A stretch of 64,000 nt of DNA from Saposhnikovia divaricata (Eukaryota > Streptophyta > Magnoliopsida > Apiales > Apiaceae). Location of the stretch: assembly GCA_036435485.1 (NCBI GenBank), contig CM071599.1:210155178-210219177 (forward strand), read 5' to 3'. This document shows positions 45,256-56,691 of the stretch, one piece after another (the first letter of the stretch is position 1; every line of letters starts with the position of its first letter). The notes beneath the pieces were generated by a model. The model was not told the DNA's origin. It made no database searches and worked only from the letters and a program-made list of their open reading frames with translations. A program made the translations under genes and the position numbers.

Positions 45256-45739
45256 CGGACTATGTTGGTTTATTAGTCCTTGGAGACTGCACATAGAATA
45301 AAATATAGATGATTAAATAATTATCAATTCTAGTCCAGCCATTAAGTATCTTGGACCAATTATCTTTTATTTGTGTTCAAAATAGTTAAGTGGATAAGAA
45401 ACAACATATCGTAAAATTATGTACGACAATGGCTTGATGAAAGAATTAGGTTTAAATCTATTTTCTGAATATTGTTTTATCCTGGAAAGGTATTTTACAA
45501 TACTAGCTACTGTTTCTTATAATCTGAATGAGCAAGCATCTGTGTTATCTTTTGGATCCTGAATACAATAATCAAAGGCCACAAGCTCACACACACAAGG
45601 TTTAAAACTTTCAGTAGGTTCTTAAATTGAATGCAGATTGCTGTGTTTGAATGGCATGGTACTAAAGTATCAATTACTAACTGAATTCTGATGTAACAAA
45701 TTTTAATTAAGGCACACCTTTTTTTAATCAGTTTTCCAG
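45256..45739. other. Intron-like spacer right of copia 2
   Basis: AT-rich, no ORF. It ends with AATCAGTTTTCCAG, a good splice acceptor for the terminal exon that follows. Confidence 0.4.
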
Positions 45740-45933
45740 AAAGATGGGGAGCATTTTCGCCATCGGAGATATTACAGAAATCATCGTGACGAAGAGGCAG
45801 AAATTGCTATCCTTGAAGAACCAGAGCATTTGGTATGGCATCATCATGGACAGAGCATTTCACATGGTATCATCATAAACCAGAGCCTTCTTCTGCCTTG
45901 TAAAGTGATGAAAAACATTATAATTTCTGTTTG
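45740..45933 (+). pseudogene. Unrecognised terminal exon-like ORF
   Basis: After the acceptor TTTTCCAG a frame stays open for about 63 codons to TGA. It begins with a strongly charged segment (DGEHFRHRRYYRNHRDEEA), then IAILEEPEHL. A 3'-UTR-like AT-rich stretch follows. It does not match the sequence expected after the MFS exon, and the phase does not fit that exon's phase-1 donor. It may derive from a different gene, brought together with the MFS exon by a transposon. No function is assigned. Confidence 0.35.
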
Positions 45934-46229
45934 ACAATGCTATACTCTTTTGTAATTTATTATTTGGCTATAAATGAAGCTCATGTTGAGCATAAGTTAT
46001 CACTTATGGAGAGATACTATTTAATTGTTTATGGAAGCTAATTATTGATTTGGGATTTATATTATAAGTAATTTAAGTTTCTAATTTGTGTTTTGGCCAG
46101 TTTTTGGTATATAAGTAATATGAGTTTCTAGTTTGTGTTATTGTCGAGTTGACCGGTTTTTATTTGGTTGGTGTTTGATTTTTCGGGATATATCAGGTGA
46201 ACAAAATGGCAGAAAATATATAAAATTTA

Positions 46230-46558
46230 AAAAAAGATCTGCATAGTGCTTCAGAAAACGCTATCTAAGATCATGATTTAAAACTACTATATACTTACAT
46301 AACATTTCCAAAAGTGATATTTAAGTAAGCGTTGGTGCACTACAATAGCACTTCAATAAGCGCTATTGAAGAACATGCACTCAGGAAACATTTACTTCAA
46401 TAGCGCTTCCGAAAACGTTATATAAAGCAACACTTAGAGAGCGGCAAAAAAACGCTATTGAATTGATTTGAACTTGCATAGCGGTGGCTTATATAGCACT
46501 CAAAAGTGCTATGCAAGCCTTAAGAAAAGCGCTATGCAAGTGCAATTTTGTAGTAGTG
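46230..46558. mobile_element. Right end of a second CACTA family element
   Basis: The sequence ends CAATTTTGTAGTAGTG (inverted CACTACTACAAAATTG) followed by TTA. The preceding 300 bp has at least seven variants of AGCGCTAT(T/G)(G/C)AA and CGCTTC.GAAAACG, typical CACTA subterminal repeats. The matching left end was not found in the window. The exon fragments to the left may be its cargo. Confidence 0.65.
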
Positions 46559-47579
46559 TTAGTGTGTGCACCCACGATCATGTTTTAATAATTATTTTTT
46601 TTATGAATTGATTAATTTTTATTGGATTAAATTTTTGTAAATACAGGAATCCCATTATTATTAATAAAAATAAATTAATAAAAAAAATTGCAAACTAAAC
46701 TCGTATTGTGAGTCTATGAACACATCTATACTATATTATTATAAGCAAAACAACCTCTATTTGGTTGGTTGGTAGTTTGGTCACTTATTTGGTCACTTGT
46801 TTGGTACACTCAAAATCAACCATTGGATTTTAAGATAGATTAATGAGAACCGTTGGATATAATAATAAAAAAAACTCTTTTTATACATTTATATTATATT
46901 ATAAACTTTCATTCAAAAATTAAAAAAAAATGAAAATAAAATACAACACATTTCCGATTAAAATTCATAATACATGAGTTGCACTTCTAACCCACTTCCA
47001 ACTCTTCTACGGCTTCTAAACTACTCTGAAATCTTCTCTCAACGGCAATTTTATATTCTTCATCCGCCTCGACCACTGGCAGCAATTCTCCTACCAACAT
47101 TTTATGACATTGATCAAGGTCCCGGCCTTGATCCTCGCAATTAGCATGTACTTTGTGGCATTCGTGAGAACAAATTAAATTTAACAGTTATTTATATATT
47201 TTTAATATACAAGAAAAAGACTATCAATTAGAATATTATCAAAAACGTATAATCATATTTTATTATCTTTTATAATTTATATTATTACTAATTAATTAGC
47301 AAATATTAAAATTATAAATAATCAAATAAAAATATTAAGATAAAAATATTTAAATTGTACACTTTTTTGGTACACTCAATAGCAACCGTTGGATTTTAAG
47401 ATAGATTAGTGAAAATCGTTGGATCTAATACTAGAAAAATATTTTTTTTTAATATTTAAAATATTCTCATGATTTAAGTTCAAATCCCACCAACAACATA
47501 TCTTTATTAAACATATATATTATTTTATAAACTATTTTTAAGAGTTTGAGTTTCTATTCCCGTCAATATCATATTATAA

Positions 47580-49156
47580 TTGAAAGGCATATGACAAAGC
47601 CTATTTGTAGTTCGAGGACTCAACTCAACTTAAGCTTAGTTTGTAATAAGTAAATAACTTTAACTGTCACGGGAATCTCAGGAGGTACTATCTATCAGAA
47701 GAAAAACCCTAAAGTCAATCTATAGTTTTGATGTTTTATACTGGAAGAAGTTCAGATTTCTGATCAAGCCTCAGTATAGCATCAAAGAAGTGGATTTATT
47801 TGTAAGACATAGATTTCTACAGTGACAGGTTCAGACAGTATACAGTGAAGTACAAGAAGGAGAAAGAGATGAGAAGAAAAATGAATCACATTTTTAATGT
47901 GAAAATTAAAGGACAGTCATTGAGGTTAGTCGTTCATGAACCAGACAGTACATGGAACGTCAACAAAATATTCAGTGGTATTCCTTTATTACTTTCAGTG
48001 ATTCAGAAAAGAATTAAGACAATCCAAGGATATATAATTATTCTTGTTTAATTAATTTAAATCAAGTAGTCAATTTAATTAATTAATTAATTCATCTTGA
48101 ATTAATTCTTTAATTAAATTAATTATTAGATTAATTAAATCAGATTAATTATTTAAGTAAGAATAAATTAAAATGATTATTTATTAATCAATTTTAATTT
48201 AATTCTGAAAAATGAACTAGCAAGACAATCCCTGATTGTCTTGCCGATTGTCTTGAAGGTTTAAATCAGAACAGCAAGACAATTGGAGATTGTCTTGCCG
48301 ATTGTATTGAAGAAGAAATCAATAAAGCAAGACAATTTCTGATTGTCTTACCGATTGTCTTGATAATGATAATGTCTGAAAAGCTTTTGAAAAGTAGAAT
48401 AAAAATCTAATTTGATTGTCTTGACGATTGTCTTGGCAGTTCAATTTGATTGTCTTGATAATGATCAAAAAGAAAAAGTTTCAGACAGAATGATAATTTT
48501 GATAAAGCAAGACAAAGATATCTGAATTTGATTGTCTTGCCGATTGTCTTGGAAGAACCTAATTGTCTTGACGATTGTATTGCCTATTGTCTTGGCAGTA
48601 CAAAATTGGTTGTCTTGGAAGAATAAATTGTATTGACGATTGTCTTGGCAGTTATATTTGAAGACAAAGAGGCAGTAGTTGATATATATCAAGACATATC
48701 GACAGAAGCAGGCAGTAAGACAAGAACACAGAAAATATTACATTCAAGAACAGATTTCTCTCTTCTCTCCCATCAAGAACACAGCACAAGAAGCAGAAAA
48801 ATATATAGAAAATCAAGTTCATCTTATTTTTAATATCTGATCCGATAGAACTGATTTCCTTGAACTCTTGTACTATTAGCGAGTTTTTACTCCTAATCTA
48901 TATCTTGATTTTTATTAACAAATCTAGAAAAATTCATGTCGAATTTTCTAATTTGTTTTTATTAACTAGATATAAATTCTGTACTGTATTTGTAACAAAC
49001 CCCTCAAGTTAATATAATTTTATATTCAACTTGAATTTTGTTTCATTTAATTCCGCTCAAATTTGTCAAAATATAAATTAAATTATCCGGACAAATTTCG
49101 ATAAAACAATACTATTTGTATTTAACCCCCCTTCTACAAACATATTGGACCTAACA
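47580..49156 (+). repeat. Solo LTR, Sirevirus-like copia
   Basis: It begins TGAAAGGCATATG and ends TTGGACCTAACA, flanked by ATAAT on both sides (47575-47579 and 49157-49161). The end, with a C-rich run (TTAACCCCCCTTCTAC) before TTGGACCTAACA, is typical of Sirevirus LTRs just before the primer site. No internal sequence is present, so LTR-LTR recombination is inferred. Length 1,577 bp. It lies inside the Helitron. Confidence 0.8.
48224..48660. repeat. Array of GATTGTCTTG / CAAGACAATC motifs in the solo LTR
   Basis: About twenty 10-base motifs GATTGTCTTG or close variants, plus several inverted CAAGACAAT copies, fill 430 bp. Many occur as direct pairs TGATTGTCTTGCCGATTGT with irregular spacers, so both direct and hairpin-forming repeats exist. 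Confidence 0.9.
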
Positions 49157-49344
49157 ATAATCAAAAAAAAATATTATTTTTTTAATAAAGTAATATTATA
49201 CATTTATATAATCTTATAAGCTACTCCCAAAAATTCTCGTCAATAACATATTATAGTTAAAAATTAAAACATTATCGTTTAAAATACTATCAAAAATGTA
49301 TTATGATATTTTATTAACGTAAATAATTTTTTTCCTACTAATTA

Positions 49345-49382
<38 letters not shown>

Positions 49383-49779
49383 TGAAAATATTAGTAATAA
49401 GATAAAAATTATTAAAAAAAACATCCGTGCATCACACGAGTTATAAATTATATAGTTAAAAATTACATAATATCTGGAAAACACTTATAATATAAAAAAA
49501 TTTGTATAAAAATCGAAAAAAGGTCTACATGATTAGATAAATTTCACTCTTTCTACTAAATAAAAGTTAAAAAAACTAATTTTATGTAATATTTTTATAT
49601 ATACATATGTATTTGAAAGTAATAATTAAAATACATAATTAGAATAATATTTATATTCATGAAATTTATAAAATTCAAAAAATATTTTAATAATAAAAAC
49701 ATATATACAACTTAAAATTTTAACAAAATATAATTAAACAGTTTACAAGCAACTGTGCATCGCACGGATTATAGGCTAG

Positions 49780-50002
49780 TATTAGATAAACTGTTAATTG
49801 ACAAAAAAAGTTTAATAATACGAAGATAAGAAACACTTATTAACTTGAACATCATTTTTCAAAAACCTAATTACAACCATAGAATTCTCTGGAATTTTTA
49901 AAATAAATTTAGTACATATATTTAAAGGCAGATATAGAATTTGCAAATAAAACATTCTTTGGAACCGTTACATCATGAAATTACGCCAATTAATAGAGGA
50001 CT
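49780..50002. other. Short spacer
   Basis: AT-rich; nothing recognised between the Helitron end and the LINE target site. Confidence 0.5.
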
Positions 50003-50019
50003 AAGAATATGAATAAAAT

Positions 50020-51975
50020 GAGATTTCGTTCAGTAAGCAAGTACCAGCTGAGAACAGAATAGGCATATCAGAAAGGCTTGGAGTGAGAGAAGTAGATAAG
50101 CACGAGAAGTACCTGGGGCTTCCAACGGTTATAGGTCGGTCAAAAAAAGGGATATTTTCCAACATTAAGGACAGAGTGTGGAAGAAGGTCCAAGGGTGGA
50201 AAGAAAAACTGTTGTCAAAGCCGGGGAAAGAAATATTAGTAAAGGGTGTCGTCCAAGCCATCCCTTCGTACACTATGAGCGTGTTCTTACTACCCAACGG
50301 GATAATTGAGGACATTAACTCAATAACTGCTCGTTTCTGGTGGGGTGCGAAAGGAAATGAACGGAAGATTCACTGGAAGAATTGGGAGAGTCTATGCCTC
50401 CCTAAGAGCATGGGAGGAATGGGGTTCAGAGATATTAAAACGTTCAACCTGGCGATGCTTGCAAAGCAAGGATGGAGACTAATCAATGATAATCATTCCC
50501 TAGTTGCTCGTATCCTCAAAGCTAAATACTTCAAAAATGGATCATTCCTAGACTCATATTTGGGACACAATCCAAGTTACTCGTGGAGGAGTATCTGGAG
50601 TGCAAAATCATTGCTGATAGAAGGCCTAAGATGGAGAGTTGGCAATGGTCGAGACATCCCAGTATGGACATCACGTTGGATGCCAGGGGGAACTCGTTTG
50701 TATCTCTAGAAGCAAACCACATCCCAAACCTGAGTATGAAAGTTGCAGAGATGATCAACGACGATAACAGCTCGTGGGATGAAGAAATGGTCTGTAAAAT
50801 GTTAAGCCCTGAGGATGCAACGAAAGTTAAACAAATCCCGTTGAGTATAAGAAAACCAGTGGATTCTCTTTACTGGTACCCAGAAAAAGATGGGCATTAT
50901 AGTGTTAAAACAGCTTAGTGGCTTGGACGGATGGGCCATTTATCAACCTGGGAAGAAACGCACGGGCCTATAGCATCAGACTTATGGAAAAGAATATGAG
51001 AAATGGAGTGCCCTCCTAAATTGAAGCACTTTGTCTGGAGAGCTGTTGTAGGGGCTTTAGCGGTTCGTGAAAGACTAGTCTACCGTCACATTATTTCTGA
51101 GAAAACATGCCAGATATGCAATGAGGAAGACGAAACTATAATTCATGCGCTTATTCATTGTAAGTGGGTAAAAGAATTATGGGAAAAGAGCCCAACTTAT
51201 GCTAAGATGGCGACTGCCCCTATGTCCAGTTTTAGATCTTTAGTAGAATGGATTTTCCAGCATCTTTGCAAATCTGAAGTAAGAGAATTCATAACACTAG
51301 CATGGGCAACCTGGAGCTGCAGAAATGACAAAATATTTGGGAATGGGAATCCAAAGGTTGAAGCAACAGCTTCGGGGTTTGCTCGAATGGTGGGAGACTA
51401 TGTAGAGTACGCTCGAAGAGTCTTCCCTGGCATTAGGAGATGCAACAGCTCGTTGGTGTCTTCATGGCAACCTCCGGCTCCCAATGTTACTAATTCAACA
51501 CAGACGCAGCTGTTCTAGGGGGAGGTATGATTGGGCTCGGAGTTATTGGTAGAAACAGCATTGGCCAAGTGGTGGTAGCAGCTGTGTCGAGAAGGAAATC
51601 GCATTGGGCAGCTAGAGTGGCAGAAAAAGAAGCAGCTAGGTTCGGTATGATCATTGCGACAAGACTGGGATATAGCAATATTCAGGTGGAGACGGATGCT
51701 CTCGATACAGTAAAACAGCTCAACTCCAATAGAATTGGTATAGCCCCGGAAGATTTATTAGTTGAAGACATGCTAGCATTGAGAAATTGTTTTGAGTCAG
51801 TGTCATTTTCTCATGTAAGAAGGGGAGGAAATTGTGTAGCTCGTCTAATGGCTAGAACGCCTGTACCTACGTCGAGTGGCGAATGTATTTACTTTGGTAA
51901 TTTCCCTCAAGGTATCCTGGCCTTGGCGGAAACTGATTTAATTTTATAATATTGATCACTTGGGTTTCAAAAAAA
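50020..51975 (+). mobile_element. 5'-truncated LINE (L1-type)
   Basis: The target site AAGAATATGAATAAAAT is present on both sides (50003-50019 and 51976-51992), 17 bp and identical. The element ends in a short A run at 51969-51977 and lacks its 5' half (endonuclease and RT core), the usual outcome of target-primed reverse transcription. It encodes, in pieces, the post-RT region, a zinc-binding domain and an RNase H. Confidence 0.92.
50062..51949 (+). pseudogene. LINE ORF2 C-terminal part (post-RT, zf-RVT, RNase H)
   Basis: The first frame (to 50709) has YLGLPTVIGRSKKGIF, WKEKLLSKPGKEILVKGV, FWWGAKG and MGFRDIKTFNLAMLAKQ, the conserved post-RT region of plant LINEs. After a frame change near 50690 and stops at about 50916 and 50999, the zf-RVT part follows (PPKLKHFVWRAVVGALA, then CQICNEEDETIIHALIHC). 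A last frame (51527-51949) holds the RNase H-like RVT_3 domain (GRNSIGQVVVAAVSRRK, VETDALDTVKQLNS, VRRGGNCVARLMA). Several breaks make it a dead copy. Confidence 0.9.
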
Positions 51976-51992
51976 AAGAATATGAATAAAAT

Positions 51993-52468
51993 ATATGAAT
52001 AAACTTCTCATATTCATAGAGAATCCCTTGAGGCTTGACACAAATTTTAATGAGTAAATGTAAAATGGTGATAGAACTTTGTTCATTTTAGCATTTTAGT
52101 GATTAGAATTTCAAATTTACCATAGATCAGTAATTTGACATAATTAATTTTATTTTTTTGAAAAGATGGCTAATGAGCACGTGTTGAGAAAAATAGTGAT
52201 TCTTTCTCAAAAAAAAATTGATCTTACTTTTATTTTTATAAAAGGTGGCTAAAGGTCACTTTCTTTTGAAAATATAACAATTTTTCCTTAAAAAAATGAT
52301 TTTTAACCATTTTTTCAAAATATAAAAATATTTTTTAATCAACGTATCACAAATTTAAAATTTCGATCAACAAAATATTAAATAGAATTAAGTTCAATCA
52401 TATTATTATACTTTACTCGATTTTAATTTTCGGTCCCTTGAACCTATCCCCTGAGGCTTTTATAGTCT
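51993..52468. other. Spacer, nothing recognised
   Basis: AT-rich DNA right of the LINE. Two partly similar blocks (AAAAGATGGCTAATGAGCAC and AAAAGGTGGCTAAAGGTCAC) suggest a small old duplication. No gene. Confidence 0.45.
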
Positions 52469-52472
52469 TTAA

Positions 52473-52847
52473 GACCAAGTCCAATAGTTTCTAGTTGATT
52501 TTTAAAAATATAATAAAATAATGGTTACTAATGATTGAGGAACCTTATTTTGTACATCAACTCCAACAACATTCCCTATATTCATTTTTTGTCATTATCA
52601 TAATATAAAATTTGAAACTAACTAGAAATTAGGGAGTGACAAGTAAGGAGAAATGGAGGGAAATGATTTTATTAGTAATAAAAAAAAAAGTTAGGATGAC
52701 TAGTGGTTCCCCAACAATAGGAAATGGCTAAGGGTTCTTATTGTTTTAGTGAACCACTAGCACATTATTAAAATTTATGGAATTTTTGAACAAAATTCCA
52801 TAAATTTTAACTTAAAAACCATAATAGAAAAGCTGTTGGACTTGCTC
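52473..52847. mobile_element. PIF/Harbinger-like MITE
   Basis: The ends GACCAAGTCCAATAG and, inverted, GAGCAAGTCCAACAG are flanked by TTAA-type sequence on each side. The GAGCAAGTCCAACAG motif is a frequent plant Tourist-type terminus. Length 375 bp. Confidence 0.75.
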
Positions 52848-52890
52848 TTAAATTCCATGACCGACGATCATGAAAATAGGTATCCGAGTC

Positions 52891-53084
52891 TAGGCCTGTC
52901 AATGGATTGGATATTCGATCCGATCCGACCCGATCCGCACTGATTTAAATGGATATGGATTGATTAAAAAAATATCCGATCCGGAACCCGATCCGATAAG
53001 AACGATCCGAATAATAAATGGATTGGATATGGATTTAGGTTGATCCGATCCGTTATCCACGACCCGATCCGTTTAATTATATAG

Positions 53085-53130
<46 letters not shown>

Positions 53131-53326
53131 AAAATGTTCCTACAGTTAACTTTAGGAGAATTTCCTAAAGTTAACCTTTAAAATCATTTGATTGTTACCT
53201 TTTATTTATAAGGGCCCCGCAGGGCATTATTGATGTGTCTTTTTATTTAGGAAAGTATGTGATTTGTCTCTATTTTAGTGGTTAACTGTAGGAAATTCTC
53301 CTATAGTTAACTATGGGATCATTAAG

Positions 53327-53405
<79 letters not shown>

Positions 53406-54162
53406 TTTTCAAAATATTTTATATTGTAATAAGTTACGTTATTGAAAACCCTGAGCCTTATATCTAATCTAATATTTTCTTGCTCTTCCATGCACGACTC
53501 CAGCCTCCAAAATTTAACGTGATTATATTTTTCTTTGATTAGCAAGATATTGAGTCTTCATTCTTAAATCTTAATCCTGGTACATTTGCAGTGATTCTTT
53601 TTTATATTTTCTTAATTATGAAGATTATAATCTGATTTTGATTTAATCTGTGTTTTTTGTTTTATTTTTTAGACTAGTAGAAGCCATAATACTGTGGGTA
53701 ATGATCCAAGTGATTTTGATCTAATATGTTTTTTTGCTTTATTTTTTTGTTTTATTTCATTGATAAAGCTTTTTGCAAGCATTGTAAAAAATCATTTGTT
53801 GGGGATGGTAATCAGGAACTAGTAATTTAAATATTGTGCTTGAACAATAAAATTACTAAAGTAGTTTAAATTTTTAATTGCTACTTAAATTTACACACTG
53901 AATTCTAAATTGTAACTTCTCAAATTTTACTAATTCTTTCACATATATTAATTGTAATTAATTTTTTATATTTTAAAAAATAAATGGAGCAATGGATATC
54001 CGACATCCGATCAGTTTATTCTTTAAATTAAATGGATTGGATATGGATCGACCTCAAAAATATCCGAGGTGTGATCCGATCCGATCCGATCCGATAAAAA
54101 TAAATGGATATAGATATGAATTTAATTCAATCCGATCCAAACCCGATCCGTTGATAGGCCTA
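52891..54162. mobile_element. hAT-like element with nested insertion
   Basis: The ends TAGGCCTGTCAA and TTGATAGGCCTA are inverted. Flanking octamers TCCGAGTC and TCCTGGTC agree at six of eight bases, a decayed TSD. Subterminal regions are built of GATCCGATCC repeats. The middle holds AT microsatellites at 53087-53126 and 53330-53399 around a palindromic MITE. Confidence 0.8.
53127..53329. mobile_element. Palindromic MITE between two (AT)n tracts
   Basis: GTTCCTACAGTTAAC near the left end pairs with GTTAACTGTAGGAAA near the right. Each end has its own internal palindrome (ACTTTAGGAGAATTTCCTAAAGT is one, 23 bp at 53149-53171; key parts CTTTAGGA and TCCTAAAG). The position inside an AT array suggests insertion at TA. 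Confidence 0.6.
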
Positions 54163-54378
54163 TCCTGGTCACTCTAGTACAGTCTACAGGAACATGCATG
54201 TGCGGTGGTATGGTATTGGTAGCGCACTAGTGCTATTCCTGGCAATAAAATACTATCATGCATGCATGTTCCATATTAGGGTATGGGAATGTAGATACAT
54301 TTATGATCGATGAAGAAAGTTTGTTAGTTGAAGTAGTAAATACACATTTATGCATGCTCAACGAACCACTACCTAGTC

Positions 54379-54920
54379 TAGGCCTGATAATCGTATATTT
54401 TCGTATTGTATATTTTCATGTTTTTGTATAGTCATAATTAAAATCGAAAATATTTCAAAATTATTTTGTGTACTTACCTATCTAATTCAAATACAAAACG
54501 AAATATTTCATGTCAGCACGAAAGTATAGAAAACTACATGAATTTTTTTTATACTTTTTGTTTACACAAAACGACCTGAAATAACACGAAACGATTATAT
54601 TTGAATAAATAAAATATACACGAAATACTATTGAATTTGCAAAATGAGTGATTAGAAATACATGAAATACTAATGAATACGTAAAATAAAACAAGTATAT
54701 AATATTTATTATAATATATAAAAAATAAAAATTATATATATAATATTTCGTGTACTTTTGTATACCCAAAATGAAAATCCATATCTGACACTAAATATTT
54801 TGTGTAACTTCTTATTCATATACTTTCATGTTTCATGTACCAAAAATCAAAACTCGAAACCATTTTTTTCATGTAATTTTGTATCATATTCACGTGCTAA
54901 GTGTCAAATTGCCGGACCTA
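54379..54920. mobile_element. hAT-type MITE
   Basis: The ends TAGGCCTGATAAT and, inverted, TAGGTCCGGCAAT are flanked by octamers ACCTAGTC and ACCTAATC (seven of eight identical). The interior is AT-rich with TTTCGTGT-type repeats. Length 542 bp. Confidence 0.8.
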
Positions 54921-54928
54921 ACCTAATC

Positions 54929-55711
54929 TTCTGTTAACTCTTAATTAAACGGCTGCCACCCCCAACTAATTTACCGGAAGAGCACTGGATCAGCTCGGGT
55001 TTCATGCATCCTCTGTTAAAAAATATTCCCTCCATTTTTTATTATCAATTTTTGTAATATATTATAAGAATTTAGTTGGCACTTTATAACTAATTTATTT
55101 TCATTAATAATAATGAATTCTCTACATGCACAAAAATTCTACCAATTAAAATTTGTCAACTCATAAAAAAATGGTTGTTAGAATGTGTCCGTGTGCACAC
55201 ACTAAAAAGACCTTTGATTATTATATATGTTCCATTTGTTTTTTGACTAGTCAAATTGATCAATGACCGTAATTTATATGTATTATATGATTGAAATAAA
55301 AATTATATCATTAAAAACTACACGTAATATATTTTAAAATGTAACTTTCAGTTTTTTAAAAATAATAAAAAATTATTTCTAATGTAATCAAAAATTGGTA
55401 AATTTGATTATTAAAAATTAAGAAAGACATGTAAATTGTAAATTGGGAGGGAGGTAGGAAGTAAGATTCAATTTTTTAAAAAAAAAATTGATTGGTTTGA
55501 GACTTTGATAATTTCCACGGTTGATCCTCATTAATTGTCATGAACTTATCATTGATGGTGATTCGAGAAGTGCGTACTTTGACAGTTAAAGCAATTTATG
55601 TGCAGCAGAAGCCGAACTAACCACAGCCCTGGCCAGGGTAGTTGTGAATCAACTCATATAGCTGACATGCGACCTGAATTATCGGCACAAGGTATAACAA
55701 CTAAACTGATA
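54929..55711. other. AT-rich spacer
   Basis: No gene recognised. TCCCTCCATTTTTTATTATC at about 55030 and TTCAATTTTTTAAAAAAAAA near 55470 may be decayed MITE pieces. Confidence 0.4.
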
Positions 55712-56012
55712 TTCCCTCCGTCCCATTTTATGTGAACCACTTTCCTTTTTGGTACGTCCCAAAAAGAATGAACATAACATACTTACTATTTTTGAACACT
55801 ACTTTTCACTATTACACTCACTACTTCTCCACTTTTTTATTAAATAAATACTATTACACCCACTACTTTCCTCTACTATCTCAAATCTATTATTAAATAT
55901 TGATAGGTCCCACCACTTTACCCACTTTTCAACTAATTTTACTCTATTTCTATTACTTTTTCTTAATCTCCGTGAAAGTCAAACTAGTTCATATAAATTG
56001 GGACGGAGGTAG
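55712..56012 (+). mobile_element. Stowaway-like MITE (first of an inverted pair)
   Basis: Begins TTCCCTCCGTCCCATTTTAT after TA and ends TTGGGACGGAGGTAG before TA (56013-56014). About 301 bp, with CACTACTT and ACCCACTACTTTCC internal repeats. Confidence 0.85.
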
Positions 56013-56014
56013 TA

Positions 56015-56296
56015 CTACTTCCGTCCCAAATTAAATGATCGTATTTGATTTTCATGGAAATTAAGAAAAAAGTAGTAAAAGAAAGTAAAGTTAATTGAAA
56101 AGTGAGTGAAGTAGTGGGACATAAATAGATTTGATATAGTGGAGGAATCATGGGTGTAATAGTGTTTATTTAATAAAAAGGAGTGTAAAAGAGAAGTAGT
56201 GGACATAACAATGAAAAGTAGTATTAAAAAATAGTAAGTATAGTTGATTCTTTTTTTTTAAAAAAGTCCCAAAAGTGAATAAAGGTAAGGAGAAAG
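56015..56296 (-). mobile_element. Stowaway-like MITE (second, inverted copy)
   Basis: Begins CTACTTCCGTCCCAAATTAA and carries the reverse complement of the first copy in the same order (GAAAATCAAA, AGTGGGTAAAG-like, TTATTTAATAAA). Its far end is decayed (AAGGAGAAAG, then TA). One TA separates the two copies. Confidence 0.8.
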
Positions 56297-56691
56297 TACA
56301 TATGTTTGATAAAGTATTCATAAAATTTTCTTTTCATTTTTCATTTAATAATGAAGATATAAATCTCAAATTTTTATTACAATATTACAATTATTATATA
56401 ATGAATCCCTAATCTAATAACAAAAATTTATATAATAAATAAACTCTCGCTATTTCACCAATATTACACGACGTTTTGGATCTACATTTATTTTCTCACC
56501 TGCACGTACGACATTTGGATAGAATATAGAAGTATAGCTTAGATCAGAAATTTAATTCCACCTGTACGGGTCGGTAGTGATGGGTATTCATGGGATTAAG
56601 ATAGTTACTAGTTAGCCGGCCCTACTTATATATAAAATTAAAAACACGCTGCTAGCATTCCACTAGTCTTTTGTAATGGAAAATCAGAGCA

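Larger units (their letters stand above)
46725..49779 (+). mobile_element. Non-autonomous Helitron
   Basis: It starts TCTATACTATATTATTATAA after an A and ends with the hairpin CTGTGCATCGCACGG followed by ATTATAGGCTAG, then T. TC start, 3' hairpin, CTAG end and insertion between A and T are the Helitron hallmarks. No Rep/helicase is present. A related internal copy of the 5' part (GGTACACTCAA..., CCGTTGGAT) occurs at 46797-46860 and 47371-47430, and another 3' hairpin at 49422, so it may be two nested or merged copies. A solo LTR sits inside. Confidence 0.75.

Noticed and set aside
48465..48692. Minus-strand ORF with QDNRQ repeats
   Set aside because: Produced by the CAAGACAATC array of the solo LTR.
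53282..53545. ORF with a long Tyr-Ile repeat
   Set aside because: Translation of an (AT)n microsatellite.
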